Of a stretch of DNA of 64,000 nucleotides, positions 17,179 to 28,610 are shown piece after piece; positions within the stretch are counted from its first letter, which is position 1, and each line of letters opens with the position of its first letter. Both the position numbers and the translations under genes were made by a program. Under the pieces are notes generated by a model, which made no database searches, was not told the origin of the DNA, and worked only from the letters and a program-made list of their open reading frames with translations. This DNA is from a bacterium (GTDB lineage: Bacteria > Eisenbacteria > RBG-16-71-46 > CAIMUX01), in assembly GCA_030431975.1 (NCBI GenBank), contig JAUIHP010000009.1, forward strand, positions 1 through 64,000, read 5' to 3'.

Positions 17179-18171
17179 ATGAGAATCCTCAGCGGGGTCA
17201 AACCCACCGGACGCCCTCACCTCGGAAACTACTTCGGGGCCATCCGGCAATTCGTCGACCTGCAGAACAAGGGCAAGGGCTACTATTTCGTCGCCGACCT
17301 CCACGCCCTGGACGAGATCCGCGACAGTGCGCGGCTTCGTCAGCTCTCGCTCGATGTGACCATCGACTACCTGGCCTTTGGTCTCGATCCGGAGAAGGCC
17401 GTCATCTGGAGACAGTCCGACGTACCGGAGACGAGCGAGCTGCAGTGGATTCTGGGCTCGGTCACTCCGATGGCTCTGCTGCAACGAGGCCACGCCTACA
17501 AAGACGCCGTGGCCAAGGACAAGCTGATCGACTTCGGTCTCTTTGCCTATCCGGTTCTCATGGCAGCCGACATCCTCCTCTACCTGCCGGACGGCGTTCC
17601 GGTCGGCAAGGACCAGATTCAGCACATCGAAATCACGCGCGACATCGCCACCAAGTTCAACCAGACCTACTGCCCCGACTTTGATCCGCAAACCGGAGAG
17701 GGTGGCGTCCTGAAGTTGCCGGAGGGGATCACGCTCGACGACACCGCCATCGTTCCAGGCACCGACGGCCAGAAGATGTCCAAATCCTACGGCAACACGA
17801 TCGCGCCTTTCGACGATGACAAGCCGCTCAAGAAGTCCGTCATGCGGGTCGTCACGGACTCGACGGCGCTCGAGGACCCGAAGGATCCGGACACCTGCAA
17901 CGTCTATGCACTACTCAAACTCTTCCTGACTCCGGACGAGTTGGCCGACGTCCGCAAACAGTACGAAGCGGGAGGCGTGGGATACGGGCACTTCAAGACG
18001 CTGCTTCTGGACAAGATCCACGAAACCTTCGATGAGATGAGAGAGAAGCGGCGCATGTTCGAAAACGACCCAGCGCAAGTCGAAAAGATTCTCGCCGACG
18101 GTACGCAGCGCGCGAGAGAAACGGCAAGCCAGGTGCTGGGCGACGTCAAGAAAGCCTGCGGCCTGAGTTAG
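17179..18171 (+). CDS. trpS: Tryptophan--tRNA ligase
   Basis: A 330-residue class I aminoacyl-tRNA synthetase of the usual TrpS length, charging tRNA-Trp in the cytoplasm. The HIGH-type signature is PTGRPHLGNY (residues 9-18), and the KMSKS loop is intact at about 199-203 (GQKMSKSYGN). ADILLYLPDGVPVGKDQIQH is the conserved tryptophanyl-AMP pocket region. The frame is open upstream to 17038, but homology starts at this ATG, which has aagga upstream. The gene stands alone, 60 bp before an SDR gene on the same strand. Confidence 0.97.
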   Translation: MRILSGVKPTGRPHLGNYFGAIRQFVDLQNKGKGYYFVADLHALDEIRDSARLRQLSLDVTIDYLAFGLDPEKAVIWRQSDVPETSELQWILGSVTPMALLQRGHAYKDAVAKDKLIDFGLFAYPVLMAADILLYLPDGVPVGKDQIQHIEITRDIATKFNQTYCPDFDPQTGEGGVLKLPEGITLDDTAIVPGTDGQKMSKSYGNTIAPFDDDKPLKKSVMRVVTDSTALEDPKDPDTCNVYALLKLFLTPDELADVRKQYEAGGVGYGHFKTLLLDKIHETFDEMREKRRMFENDPAQVEKILADGTQRARETASQVLGDVKKACGLS

Positions 18172-18231
18172 AGACGCACCCAAGAACGAGGCCGGCCCGA
18201 CCTGGACAGGCCCAGCTAGGAGAAAATCGCC

Positions 18232-19071
18232 ATGTCCCGAACTTGGTTCATCACCGGCTGCAGCACGGGCTTCGGACGTCGTTTGACGGAGAAAGCCCAC
18301 GCCCGCGGAGACCGGGTCGTCGCGACAGCACGCCGCGTCGAGACCTTGGCTGATCTGGGAACGAATGACGAAGGCCGGATCCTGCGCCTCCCTCTCGACG
18401 TCCGGAAGCCGGAACAGATTACGGCCGCGGTTTCGAAGGCCCGCGAGTCGTTCGGCGAGATCGACATCCTCGTCAACAACGCCGGCTACGGCTACTTCGC
18501 TGTCCAGGAAGAAGGCAGCCTCGACCAGATTCGGGAAATGTACGACACCAACGTCTTCGGCCTCATCTCCATGACCCAGGCGGTGCTCCCCCACATGCGG
18601 GAACGAAAGTCGGGCGCCATCATCAACCTCTCCTCGATCGCCGGATGGATCGGCTCCCCAAGCAGCGGCTTCTATCAGTCGTCGAAGTGGGCCGTCGAGG
18701 CTCTATCCGAAGCCCTTCACCACGAAGTCTCGAGCTTCGGAATCCGCGTCGTGTCCATCCAGCCCGGCCTCTTCGGGACGCAGTTCGCGACATCGGCCCG
18801 TCGGCAGGATGCCGCCGAGAACGAAGAGAACTCGCCCTACGACGAGCTTCGGGAACTGTGGCGCGGCAACTTCGGAAGCAAGGTCTTCAACGAGATTCAG
18901 GATGCGGAACTCGTCGTCGACGAGATCCTCTCCGCTGCCGATTCCAACCAACCGTTTCTGCGCGTTCCCGTCGGCAACGATACGAAGCTGCTCGTGAACA
19001 AGCGGGCCGAGTTGGGAGACGCGGAGTTCGTGTCCTGGTTGGACGCCGAACTCCACGAACCTCTTCCCTAG
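18232..19071 (+). CDS. Short-chain dehydrogenase/reductase (SDR)
   Basis: A 279-residue classical SDR. The Rossmann motif TGCSTGFG lies at residues 8-15, NNAG at about 82-85, the catalytic Ser in NLSSIAG at about 134, and Y148/K152 in YQSSK. The Gly-rich loop and the Arg-rich stretch after it suggest NADP(H). The motif TGxSTGFG is typical of SDRs annotated as oxidoreductases of unknown substrate. A good ribosome site (taggagaaaatcgcc) precedes the ATG. It may be co-transcribed with trpS. Confidence 0.93.
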   Translation: MSRTWFITGCSTGFGRRLTEKAHARGDRVVATARRVETLADLGTNDEGRILRLPLDVRKPEQITAAVSKARESFGEIDILVNNAGYGYFAVQEEGSLDQIREMYDTNVFGLISMTQAVLPHMRERKSGAIINLSSIAGWIGSPSSGFYQSSKWAVEALSEALHHEVSSFGIRVVSIQPGLFGTQFATSARRQDAAENEENSPYDELRELWRGNFGSKVFNEIQDAELVVDEILSAADSNQPFLRVPVGNDTKLLVNKRAELGDAEFVSWLDAELHEPLP

Positions 19072-19086
19072 CGCCTCCGGGCCGCG

Positions 19087-22000
19087 CTACTGCGTCACTG
19101 TCCCAAGCATCGTCAACGTCGTGCAGTTCGCGTTCTCGTCCGCGGCAAGCCGCAGGTGCCGGACGTGCGCCCCTTGCTGACCTTCGGTCGGTTCGAAGTA
19201 CACGGACACCGTGTGCGTCTCACCGGCGAAAAGGGTACGAGGCCCAGCCCCGCCGATGATACGAAACGGGCCGGAGTCCGTCAGGTAACCGACGTCGAGT
19301 TCCAGCGTCGTCGTCCCGGTGTTCTCGATGATCGCGTTGAGCACCTGCCCCACACCTGGAGGTGAGGCGAAGACCAACGAAGGCGGTGTCACCGAGCACT
19401 CGGCGACCGGCTGGACACCTGTCCATTCCAGGATCATCGGTTCGCAGTCCAACGCATCCGAGAAGATACTGACGCCATACTCCCCGACGATTGCGTTGAC
19501 GGTCACTTCGAACTGCTGGCTGGAACCGGGCGGAATGATGAAGTTCGGCATCGAGATCGAGACGACCTGCGGCCGGTAGTTGGTCTCCAACGTGCCGTTG
19601 AGCGTCCCCGACGAAGTATTGTGTACACGGAACGTGCGCCGGTAACTCTCGCCGACGACCAGATCGCCCATCGTCAGCCGCTGCGGATCGAAGTAACACA
19701 CCTCGGTCGACGCCTCGCTGGAGCCACGCAACTCGATCGGACTGCAACCTTCTCCGAGGTACATAGCACAGTCATAGCTCTGCCCGGCCGTCGTCGGCGC
19801 GAAGACGACGATGATCTGTCCGACCGTTCCCGGCTCGATACGGAACTCGTTGCCGCGAGTGCTGAAAACGGCGGAACAATCCCGATCGAAGCGGGGACGA
19901 AGGACCAGGGCACTGGAACCCATGTTCGAAACCTCAAGAGCGCGGCTCTCGGCACCCCCGACCTCGACGGTTCCGAAGTCGATTTCCGTGGAGGAGAGTT
20001 CGCAGGCTTCCTCGACAACGGCCAGGCCCGAGATCTCGAGTGGCACACAGTCATCGGCGGAACCGGTCTCGGGAAGAGGCCGAATCGCACAGCGGGCCAG
20101 CCCTTCGACCTGAGGTGCGAAAGTCACGTTCAGGACCCGCGACTGCCCCGGTTGAAGGTCGTAGTTTCCGATGCCTTCGACCGAGAGACCCAGGTTGCAG
20201 TCCTGCAGCTCGAGTCGACCGGCGTGGCGCGTCGCACTGCGATTCCGGAACTCGACGGTCACCGTCCGGCTGGAACCGACAGCCAGCTCTCCGAGATCGA
20301 GACTCGAGTTGCTCCACTCGCAACCCAAAGCCTCACCGACGCCGAGACCGATCAGGTCGACATCCGTGCAGCCGTCATTCCCGAACTGAACCCGGGCAAA
20401 GTGACGCCCCTCCGCCGTCGGCTGAAAGCGAACCGTCAGCCGCACCGACTCGTTGGGCGCAAGGCGGTATCCCTCTTCGCTCTCGTTCAAGAGTCGGAAG
20501 TCCCCTTCGGCGATCACCTTGGGCACACCCTCGAGGACACCGTTGCCCACATTCCTAATGATGAAGTCGCGATCGACCCTTTGTCCGATCTCGACCTCTC
20601 CGTAATAGAGGTCCGGCGATTCCACCTCACAAACGGCCTGTCCGAAGCCCGCTCCGGTTGCGATGACGGTTCCGCAACCACCGGAAATGGCCAGGACACA
20701 ACGCTGCTCTCCGGTTCGGGTCGGCTGAAAGACGACTTCGCGGACAGCCCGGGCTCCCGGCTCGAGTTCGAAGGGAGCGTCTTCGACGAGGAAGTCCGAA
20801 CACTCCGATACGAGACGCGCACTGAGAGTCCCGCCTCCTGTGTTCGTGATGAAGACCGCACCGCCGCGACGGGATCCGATTTCGACGTCCCCGAAGTCCA
20901 ACCCGGTCGTTTCGACGGAACATTCCGGATCGACATCCCCCGTCAGCGCGGACTTGATGTCCGTCGCCGCCGTTTGACCCTCGGCTTCCGCCACGACCTG
21001 GTACTGATAGGTCGCGCCCGGCGAGACGGCATCGTCTTCGAAACTTCGGTTGTCTCCGGAGACATCGGCGTATCGAGTCATCCCCTCGCCGACGCGAGCC
21101 CGCCGGATCTCGTAATTGTCCGTGTCCTTTTGCTGATCCCAAGTCAGGGAGATCACGCCGGGCTGGCTTTCTTCCGCTTCGAAACCACTCGGCGCCGCCA
21201 GAAGCGTTCGCGCCGTCGCCTCGTTCGAGTAGGCGGACGGGCCTCCGGCGCCGAAGGCGCGAACCCGGTAGGTGTAGTTCGACCTCTCGGTAAGGTTGAC
21301 GTTGGTGGCTTGGATGTCCCCACCGCGCTGGTGGGAGGAGGTCGAAGTCAGGACGAGGTCAGACCCGCCGCTGATCCGGGCCCGAACGCTGATCCTGGCT
21401 CCGTCGGCAGTATCACCCTGCCCGATCGCGTCGCGGTTGGCTTCGACGACCGCGGTCAACGAGGGGCGACCGTGCGACTCGGAGGCTCCGCGTGCATGCG
21501 TCGGCGCGAAACCGTTCCGATCGATGACACCGATTCGGCGAAAGTCCGCTTCACCGTCTCCCTTCCGTTCCACCTCGAAGTACTCCTCATCATCAGGAGC
21601 AAAGTTCCACGACAACAGGATCTGGTCCGGCCCCAGGGCTTCCGCACTTAGGCCCGTCGGTGCTGTCGGTGGGTCGTCCCCGAACCGAACGAAGATCACG
21701 TTGGACAGAGGCGATTCGTTTCCGACCTCGTCAAGCACCTTCATGCCCAGGTAGACCTCGACCGTTTCCGAAGCCACGAGCTGAACCACTTCGTTCGTCC
21801 CCGCCTCGGACGGCGCGGGCATGTTCCCGACCTGGGAGGCCTCATCGAAGTTCTGGTCCGTGATCGGATCGAAGCTGAAGCGAAGGTCATAGGTCGTGGC
21901 CGTGCCGCGATCTCCGTTGTCTCCGGGTGCGGTCCAGTAGAAGGTGGCGCGTGTTCCCGTCACTTCCTCGGCAACCATGTCCGTGACCGCACCGGGTGTT

Positions 22001-23817
22001 TCGAAGTCGCCTGTCGTCATCGAGGCCAGGTTCGAGGTGCGGGAACGATTGTTGGCCTCGTCGTAAACCCGCAGCGCAAACCAGTAGGTCGTCTCTGCCT
22101 GAAGGTCCGACAAGAGAAGTTCCTGAGACGTGCCCGGCTCTCCAGGGTCCGGCGCATCGATCGGAGTCGCATCCTTGAAGTTCGTATCGTCGATCTCGAA
22201 CGTGGCGTACCGAATGTCATGGCGCGCGGCCCGCCCGGTTCTTCCATTGTCGCCGGTCGCACTCCAGCGCAACCGGGCGGAACCGGCGCCTTCATCGGTC
22301 ACCGCCAAATCCTCAATCGGATCGGGGCTGGACTGGTCACGGTTGGAAGCCATCGCAACGTTGGAAAGCAGAGAGCGATTCTCCGCAGCATCCGTGGACC
22401 GCAGCGCGAACTGATAGTCGCCGGGTTCGAGATCACGAATGGTGAGCTGCTGCTCGGTCCCGGGAGATGCGGGTGACGGTGCAGCGCCGTAGATCGTGGC
22501 TGCCGCAAAGTTCTGCTCGGTCAGTTCCGACGTCGAATAGCGAAGCTCGTATGCCTGTGCCGCACCGTCCCGATCGTCCGCAGGCGCCGTCCAACGCAGC
22601 TCGATGACGCCTTCCTCCGGCACGCTGGCCGTCAGGTCGTTGACCGCAGTCGGCGCGTCGGCATCCGGCGGTTCGGGCGTCGTGATCTCGAGCACGTTGG
22701 AAAGCGGCGATCGGTTGTCCGCTTCGTCATAGGTTACGAGGGCAACGTAGTAAGTTTGGTCGGCGGCCAGATCACTGATCACCGCGAATTCCGGTGTCCC
22801 GGGCACATTTGGCGGCGCGGTCGAAACCAACAGCGCGCTCGAAAAACTCACCTCGTCGATGGGCGCAATTCCATAACGAAGTTCGTAGCGATCCGCACGA
22901 CCGATGAGCCCATCATCCCCAGGCGTCGTCCACTCGACAATGACCTGGGTTTCGGTCAGCTGCGTCACGGCCAGATCCGAGACGGCCGCCGGAGGAATCG
23001 ATCCTGGCTCGACTGCATTCTGTGACTCCGAAAACGCCGAGACCGATCCGTCGGCGAGAACGGCCTGAACGCGGTAGTTCACGTTGGAACCGCCGGACAC
23101 GATTCCGGGAGGGAGTTCGAAGATCTGTTCGAGCTCCGTCGTCGCCGTCACTTGCGGCTCCGCACCCTCCTGAATTCGCTGGACCTGATACCGGACGGCC
23201 GCGCCGACCGGAGACCAACGCAACTCATGCGCGACGCCTTCGACGTCCTGGATCCAAAGCTGCGGTACGAGTTCCTCCAACGAGATCGCGACCGAGGTCG
23301 ACTGCTCGGCCGTGATCGAGAAGGACGGCGTCTGACCCTTGTGAAGCAGCCCGACATCCGTGCTGCCCTTGGCCCGGGTTCTGGAACCGCGGACCTCGAT
23401 GTGGGCGGTGTAGTCTGCGCCTTCGGCCAATGAGAGTTCGATCTCGGTGCTCGTCGCGGACTCGGAAACCTGACTCGACTCGGAGGTCACCTCGGTCTCG
23501 AATCCGTCCACCAACTGTGTGATGCGCAGCGTGAGATCCAACGGCTCCCCGCCCGATTCCTCGATGCCGGGGCGTCCGACGAGAACACCGAAATCGAGAC
23601 TCAGATCGAGGGTGCCATCGGTGGGAGTGGGGTCGGGATCGTCAGGCGGCGAAACGGCATCCCGATCGGAACAGCCCACGACGACCAGCGCGGCCAAAGT
23701 CAGGACCAGCCCGCGAGCGGTCGCCTTGGCAAAGAGTGCGGACGGAGTAGGCCACGGAGAAGACACAGATGACGAGCGGCGGCTGAGCCCGCCAAAACCG
23801 AAGTACGGCAGATACAT
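19087..23817 (-). CDS. Giant lipoprotein with FN3 repeats and ASH/choice-of-anchor-D repeats
   Basis: A 1576-residue lipoprotein. A long basic n-region leads into a hydrophobic segment ending at the lipobox LVVVGC (Cys near residue 49), followed by an Asp/Pro-rich tether. Residues about 270-790 hold FN3-type domains with repeated TxPGDDG...YELRY and DEAxNRSPLSN signatures, and about 790-970 another two. From about 975 to the end there are six ASH/HYDIN-like domains, each opened by Cys-x-x-x...LDFGDVEIG. Both domain types are protein-interaction folds on cell surfaces. The start at 23817 has a near-perfect aggagg seven bases upstream. No enzymatic domain is visible; a surface scaffold or adhesin is the best guess. 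Confidence 0.8.
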   Translation of the reverse strand: MYLPYFGFGGLSRRSSSVSSPWPTPSALFAKATARGLVLTLAALVVVGCSDRDAVSPPDDPDPTPTDGTLDLSLDFGVLVGRPGIEESGGEPLDLTLRITQLVDGFETEVTSESSQVSESATSTEIELSLAEGADYTAHIEVRGSRTRAKGSTDVGLLHKGQTPSFSITAEQSTSVAISLEELVPQLWIQDVEGVAHELRWSPVGAAVRYQVQRIQEGAEPQVTATTELEQIFELPPGIVSGGSNVNYRVQAVLADGSVSAFSESQNAVEPGSIPPAAVSDLAVTQLTETQVIVEWTTPGDDGLIGRADRYELRYGIAPIDEVSFSSALLVSTAPPNVPGTPEFAVISDLAADQTYYVALVTYDEADNRSPLSNVLEITTPEPPDADAPTAVNDLTASVPEEGVIELRWTAPADDRDGAAQAYELRYSTSELTEQNFAAATIYGAAPSPASPGTEQQLTIRDLEPGDYQFALRSTDAAENRSLLSNVAMASNRDQSSPDPIEDLAVTDEGAGSARLRWSATGDNGRTGRAARHDIRYATFEIDDTNFKDATPIDAPDPGEPGTSQELLLSDLQAETTYWFALRVYDEANNRSRTSNLASMTTGDFETPGAVTDMVAEEVTGTRATFYWTAPGDNGDRGTATTYDLRFSFDPITDQNFDEASQVGNMPAPSEAGTNEVVQLVASETVEVYLGMKVLDEVGNESPLSNVIFVRFGDDPPTAPTGLSAEALGPDQILLSWNFAPDDEEYFEVERKGDGEADFRRIGVIDRNGFAPTHARGASESHGRPSLTAVVEANRDAIGQGDTADGARISVRARISGGSDLVLTSTSSHQRGGDIQATNVNLTERSNYTYRVRAFGAGGPSAYSNEATARTLLAAPSGFEAEESQPGVISLTWDQQKDTDNYEIRRARVGEGMTRYADVSGDNRSFEDDAVSPGATYQYQVVAEAEGQTAATDIKSALTGDVDPECSVETTGLDFGDVEIGSRRGGAVFITNTGGGTLSARLVSECSDFLVEDAPFELEPGARAVREVVFQPTRTGEQRCVLAISGGCGTVIATGAGFGQAVCEVESPDLYYGEVEIGQRVDRDFIIRNVGNGVLEGVPKVIAEGDFRLLNESEEGYRLAPNESVRLTVRFQPTAEGRHFARVQFGNDGCTDVDLIGLGVGEALGCEWSNSSLDLGELAVGSSRTVTVEFRNRSATRHAGRLELQDCNLGLSVEGIGNYDLQPGQSRVLNVTFAPQVEGLARCAIRPLPETGSADDCVPLEISGLAVVEEACELSSTEIDFGTVEVGGAESRALEVSNMGSSALVLRPRFDRDCSAVFSTRGNEFRIEPGTVGQIIVVFAPTTAGQSYDCAMYLGEGCSPIELRGSSEASTEVCYFDPQRLTMGDLVVGESYRRTFRVHNTSSGTLNGTLETNYRPQVVSISMPNFIIPPGSSQQFEVTVNAIVGEYGVSIFSDALDCEPMILEWTGVQPVAECSVTPPSLVFASPPGVGQVLNAIIENTGTTTLELDVGYLTDSGPFRIIGGAGPRTLFAGETHTVSVYFEPTEGQQGAHVRHLRLAADENANCTTLTMLGTVTQ

Positions 23818-23855
23818 AGGACGTCCTCCTGGACAGAGCCCCAGGTGATTCGGGG

Positions 23856-23886
23856 GATTCCGACCCGGTGCGATCGAGTCGGAATC
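23856..23886. terminator. 9-bp inverted repeat between two minus-strand genes
   Basis: gattccgac (23856-23864) and gtcggaatc (23878-23886) form a perfect 9-bp stem with a 13-nt loop. A second weaker hairpin (gggat...atccc) follows. They lie between the end of the S9 peptidase gene and the start of the FN3/ASH gene. This could be a terminator for the former or an operator for the latter. No T-run follows on either strand. Confidence 0.35.
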
Positions 23887-23967
23887 AGCGGGATCTGCCA
23901 GGGAATCCCACCCGGTTCAGTAAGGAAGGCGTTCTTTTGGGGAGGAGGACGACAGAAAAAGCGGGGA

Positions 23968-26784
23968 CTAGTCACGGGCCTCGTCGCCCAGCAGATGTCG
24001 CTCGAAGAACTCCTCCCGACGACGACGCCCGTACTCCGTACCGCCCGCTCCGTGGCCGACACCGGGCATGACCAGCATCTCGAAGTCCTTGTCCGCATCG
24101 ATCAACGCCTTCACCACCTGCAGGGTCGAAGCCGGATCGACGTTGCGGTCGAGCTCACCGACGGTGAGGAGGAGCTTTCCTTCCAGCTGACCGGCCAGGG
24201 TGACGTTACTTTGCTCGGCGTAGTGAGGACCGACGGGATAGCCCATCCACTGCTCGTTCCACCAAACCTTGTCCATTCGGTTGTCGTGACAGCCGCAGTC
24301 CGCCACTCCGACCTCGTAGAACTCGGGATGGGTCAACAGTGCGGCAAGAGCGTTTTGACCTCCGGCACTTCCGCCGTAGATTCCCACTCGCGTCAGATCC
24401 ATGTACGAATACTTGGCCGCCGCAGCTTTCATCCAGGCAATCCGATCCGGGAACCCACCGTCGATCAGGTTCTTCCAGGCGACGTCGTGGAACGCCTTCG
24501 ACCGCCAATTCGTCCCCATTCCGTCAATCTGTACGACGATGAACCCGCGATCGGCGAGCGACCGGTTTCCATAGAGCACCCGAAATCTCTTCGGAACGTG
24601 CTGCCCGTGGGGACCGGCGTAGATCTGTTCGATGACCGGGTAGGAGCGGGTTGGGTCGAAGTCCTTTGGCCGGTGGATGATTCCATGGATGTCGGTAACT
24701 CCATCCCGTCCTTTGGCCACGAACGGCTCGGCGAACCGACGCCCTTCGGCAACGAACTCTGAAGCGTCCCCGACTTCGAGCGGACAGACGATGCGCCCGG
24801 TTTCCGTCTCGCGAAGCACGTGAACCGGCGGCTGATCGACGCGGGACCACGAGTCAATGAAGTATCGCGCGTCGGGCGACAACTCGATCTCGTGCGTGCC
24901 GTGGCCGTCAAACAAGCTGGTTCCGTCCGATCGCACTTCGGCATTCGCGGACGGGACGAACCCACTCGGAGGCGGCGCGGTTTCCTCGTCAGCCCCGGTC
25001 AGCACCACGAGATTGCTGCCGTCCAAATCAACCCGGCAGAAGTGAATCAGGTACGGATCCTGGCCTTCGACGATTCCCATCGCCTGAAACCAAACTCGAC
25101 CATCGTCCTCGTTCACCCGCTCGACACTTCGAACCACCCACTCCCCTTCGGTAATCGCATTCACCACCTTCCCCGTGGCGCGATCGTAGAGATAGAGATG
25201 ATTCCAACCGCTGCGCTCCGACATCCAAATGAGCTGGTCGCGCGACTCCAGATGATGCAGGTAGGTCTTGCTCGAGTAATCGACGAACGTTGAGGTCGTC
25301 TCATCAACGACGACGCGCGTCTTTCCGCTGGGAGTAGAGACCTCGATGACACGTAGCCCTTCGTGCCCACGCGGGTTGTAGATGAAGAAGCAACGGGTTC
25401 CATCCTCGGTCCATTGGTAGTCGTAGAAGCCCCACGGATTCGGGAACAAGCTGGTGTCGATCTCGATCTCGCGGCCCTCGTGCGCGTCGAACAGCCGCGG
25501 CTGCCGCACGGGAATCTCGTCGCCGGGCTTGAGGTACGTGTACGAGTGGAGTCTCGGCTGCAGCTGATCGTCGGGAGCAGCCTCGACCATGTGGACGGAT
25601 TTCTCCGGAACGATCTGCGAGCGCAGCGCAATGAGGTGGCGTGAGTCCGGCGCCCAGGTGACGTCGACCTGCCCGGTCGGAGGATCCTGTGCGTCGTACT
25701 GCATCTCGACGAGGCGCTCTCTCTGCGCGTTCTTCTGGTAGCCATCGTCCGGGGATCCGTCCGAGCTAACTGCGTGCTCCTGACCGGTCACTTCATTCCG
25801 GATCCACAGGTTGCCGTCGCGGGCAAAAGCGGACCACGTGCCGTCCGGAGATGGGGTGCGGATTCCGTCCAATCGCTCCCCGGAGGCCGTTCCATTCGGA
25901 GGGTCCGCGGGATCCGCGGGATCCGCAGGGTCCGTGGCGTCCGTGGCATCCGTGGCATCCGTGGCGTCCCTGGCATCCGCTTCGGCTGACGTGTCTCCCT
26001 CCACACCGGGCGCCGGGTCGCGACCATCAATGATAGCGATCCCGGCCTTGGCCGGCCCTTCGAACACGGCAAGGAGTTCGTCTTCAGGACCGACGACGAT
26101 CCAAACGTGACCTTGAAACGTGTGCTGGGGATACCGCTGACCCGGTTCCAAGGTGGCATAGAGATGCCGGCCACCGGATCCGTCACTCCAGAAGACTCGC
26201 ACCTCGTCTGTCCACCGGTTCACGAAGGTGATCTCGGTGTTCGCCCCGGACTGTTTGGACGGCCTGGGATTCAGGTCGAAGGGAAGCCCAAGATGCTGAG
26301 CCGGCGTTTCGATCGAATGGAGTTCGTAGCTCTCCAAGTCGACCTGCCACGATCCCGAAGATCCGTGCACCGCGATCGCCCCCGTCCCCGTCCCCGTTCC
26401 CGTCCCCGAAAGAGAAAGAGACTCGACCGGCAGCCGGTCGGCCGAGACCTTCCGGCCCAGCTCGATGGACAGCGACTCCGCCAACCGCTCATGGTCAAAG
26501 GCCGCCATCCGCGTTCCGTTCTCAGCGTCGACAAGAATGAACTCTCGCCGCGAACCCGGAAGATCTCGCTGATACCAGAATCGGCGTCCGTCTTCGGTCC
26601 ATTCCGGACGAAGATCGAGTTGGTACGCACGCGGCTTGGCCATTGCCGCACCGGCAACCAGGAGCAGCGCCATCCCCAACTGAAGTGCCAATCCTGTTCG
26701 AAGCGCTATCCCCTGTCGAAGAGAGACACGCCACCGCTCCGTTTTTTCATCGAAAGCCACGGGTTCCACCGAGTTGCTCCTCAT
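23968..26784 (-). CDS. S9 prolyl oligopeptidase / dipeptidyl-peptidase IV-like enzyme
   Basis: A 938-residue serine peptidase. A hydrophobic N-terminal segment ends in AGAAMAKP (about residues 30-50), consistent with export. The DPPIV-like beta-propeller runs from about 55 to 690, followed by the alpha/beta-hydrolase domain with nucleophile Ser in GGSAGG (about 805), Asp in GELDRNVDP (about 877) and His in GVGHGAGG (about 909). A repeat-encoded Asp-Ala-Thr/Asp-Pro-Ala stretch lies at about 268-295, inside the propeller and probably on a surface loop. It should release dipeptides from proline- or alanine-containing peptides in the periplasm. It is divergent from the acetolactate-synthase-like gene; its ribosome site is weak. 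Confidence 0.92.
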   Translation of the reverse strand: MRSNSVEPVAFDEKTERWRVSLRQGIALRTGLALQLGMALLLVAGAAMAKPRAYQLDLRPEWTEDGRRFWYQRDLPGSRREFILVDAENGTRMAAFDHERLAESLSIELGRKVSADRLPVESLSLSGTGTGTGTGAIAVHGSSGSWQVDLESYELHSIETPAQHLGLPFDLNPRPSKQSGANTEITFVNRWTDEVRVFWSDGSGGRHLYATLEPGQRYPQHTFQGHVWIVVGPEDELLAVFEGPAKAGIAIIDGRDPAPGVEGDTSAEADARDATDATDATDATDPADPADPADPPNGTASGERLDGIRTPSPDGTWSAFARDGNLWIRNEVTGQEHAVSSDGSPDDGYQKNAQRERLVEMQYDAQDPPTGQVDVTWAPDSRHLIALRSQIVPEKSVHMVEAAPDDQLQPRLHSYTYLKPGDEIPVRQPRLFDAHEGREIEIDTSLFPNPWGFYDYQWTEDGTRCFFIYNPRGHEGLRVIEVSTPSGKTRVVVDETTSTFVDYSSKTYLHHLESRDQLIWMSERSGWNHLYLYDRATGKVVNAITEGEWVVRSVERVNEDDGRVWFQAMGIVEGQDPYLIHFCRVDLDGSNLVVLTGADEETAPPPSGFVPSANAEVRSDGTSLFDGHGTHEIELSPDARYFIDSWSRVDQPPVHVLRETETGRIVCPLEVGDASEFVAEGRRFAEPFVAKGRDGVTDIHGIIHRPKDFDPTRSYPVIEQIYAGPHGQHVPKRFRVLYGNRSLADRGFIVVQIDGMGTNWRSKAFHDVAWKNLIDGGFPDRIAWMKAAAAKYSYMDLTRVGIYGGSAGGQNALAALLTHPEFYEVGVADCGCHDNRMDKVWWNEQWMGYPVGPHYAEQSNVTLAGQLEGKLLLTVGELDRNVDPASTLQVVKALIDADKDFEMLVMPGVGHGAGGTEYGRRRREEFFERHLLGDEARD
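25901..25980 (-). repeat. 9-bp in-frame repeats in the S9 peptidase gene
   Basis: About eight tandem 9-bp units (tccgtggca and gatccgcgg variants) encode [20 protein letters not shown]. Neighbouring copies are identical, suggesting recent slippage. Confidence 0.85.
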
Positions 26785-26952
26785 GGGTCGAGTCGTTGGG
26801 TGACCGGATCGGCCACACAGATCGAGAATACGCGAGCAGGCTCGGCCAAGGCCAATTCTCGGCGATCTGCAGGTTCTGGGCGCATTGGTCCCTGTGTCGG
26901 GCTAGTCTTTGCCCGTTCACCGTCCCCGAAACCCTCGAGGAAAGGGCAGCTG

Positions 26953-28593
<1,641 letters not shown>

Positions 28594-28610
28594 GCCGGAA
28601 GGAGCGAAGC

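Noticed and set aside
19621-21651. 676-codon plus-strand open frame
   Set aside because: Antisense to the FN3/ASH lipoprotein, which has a lipobox, clear domains and a strong ribosome site.
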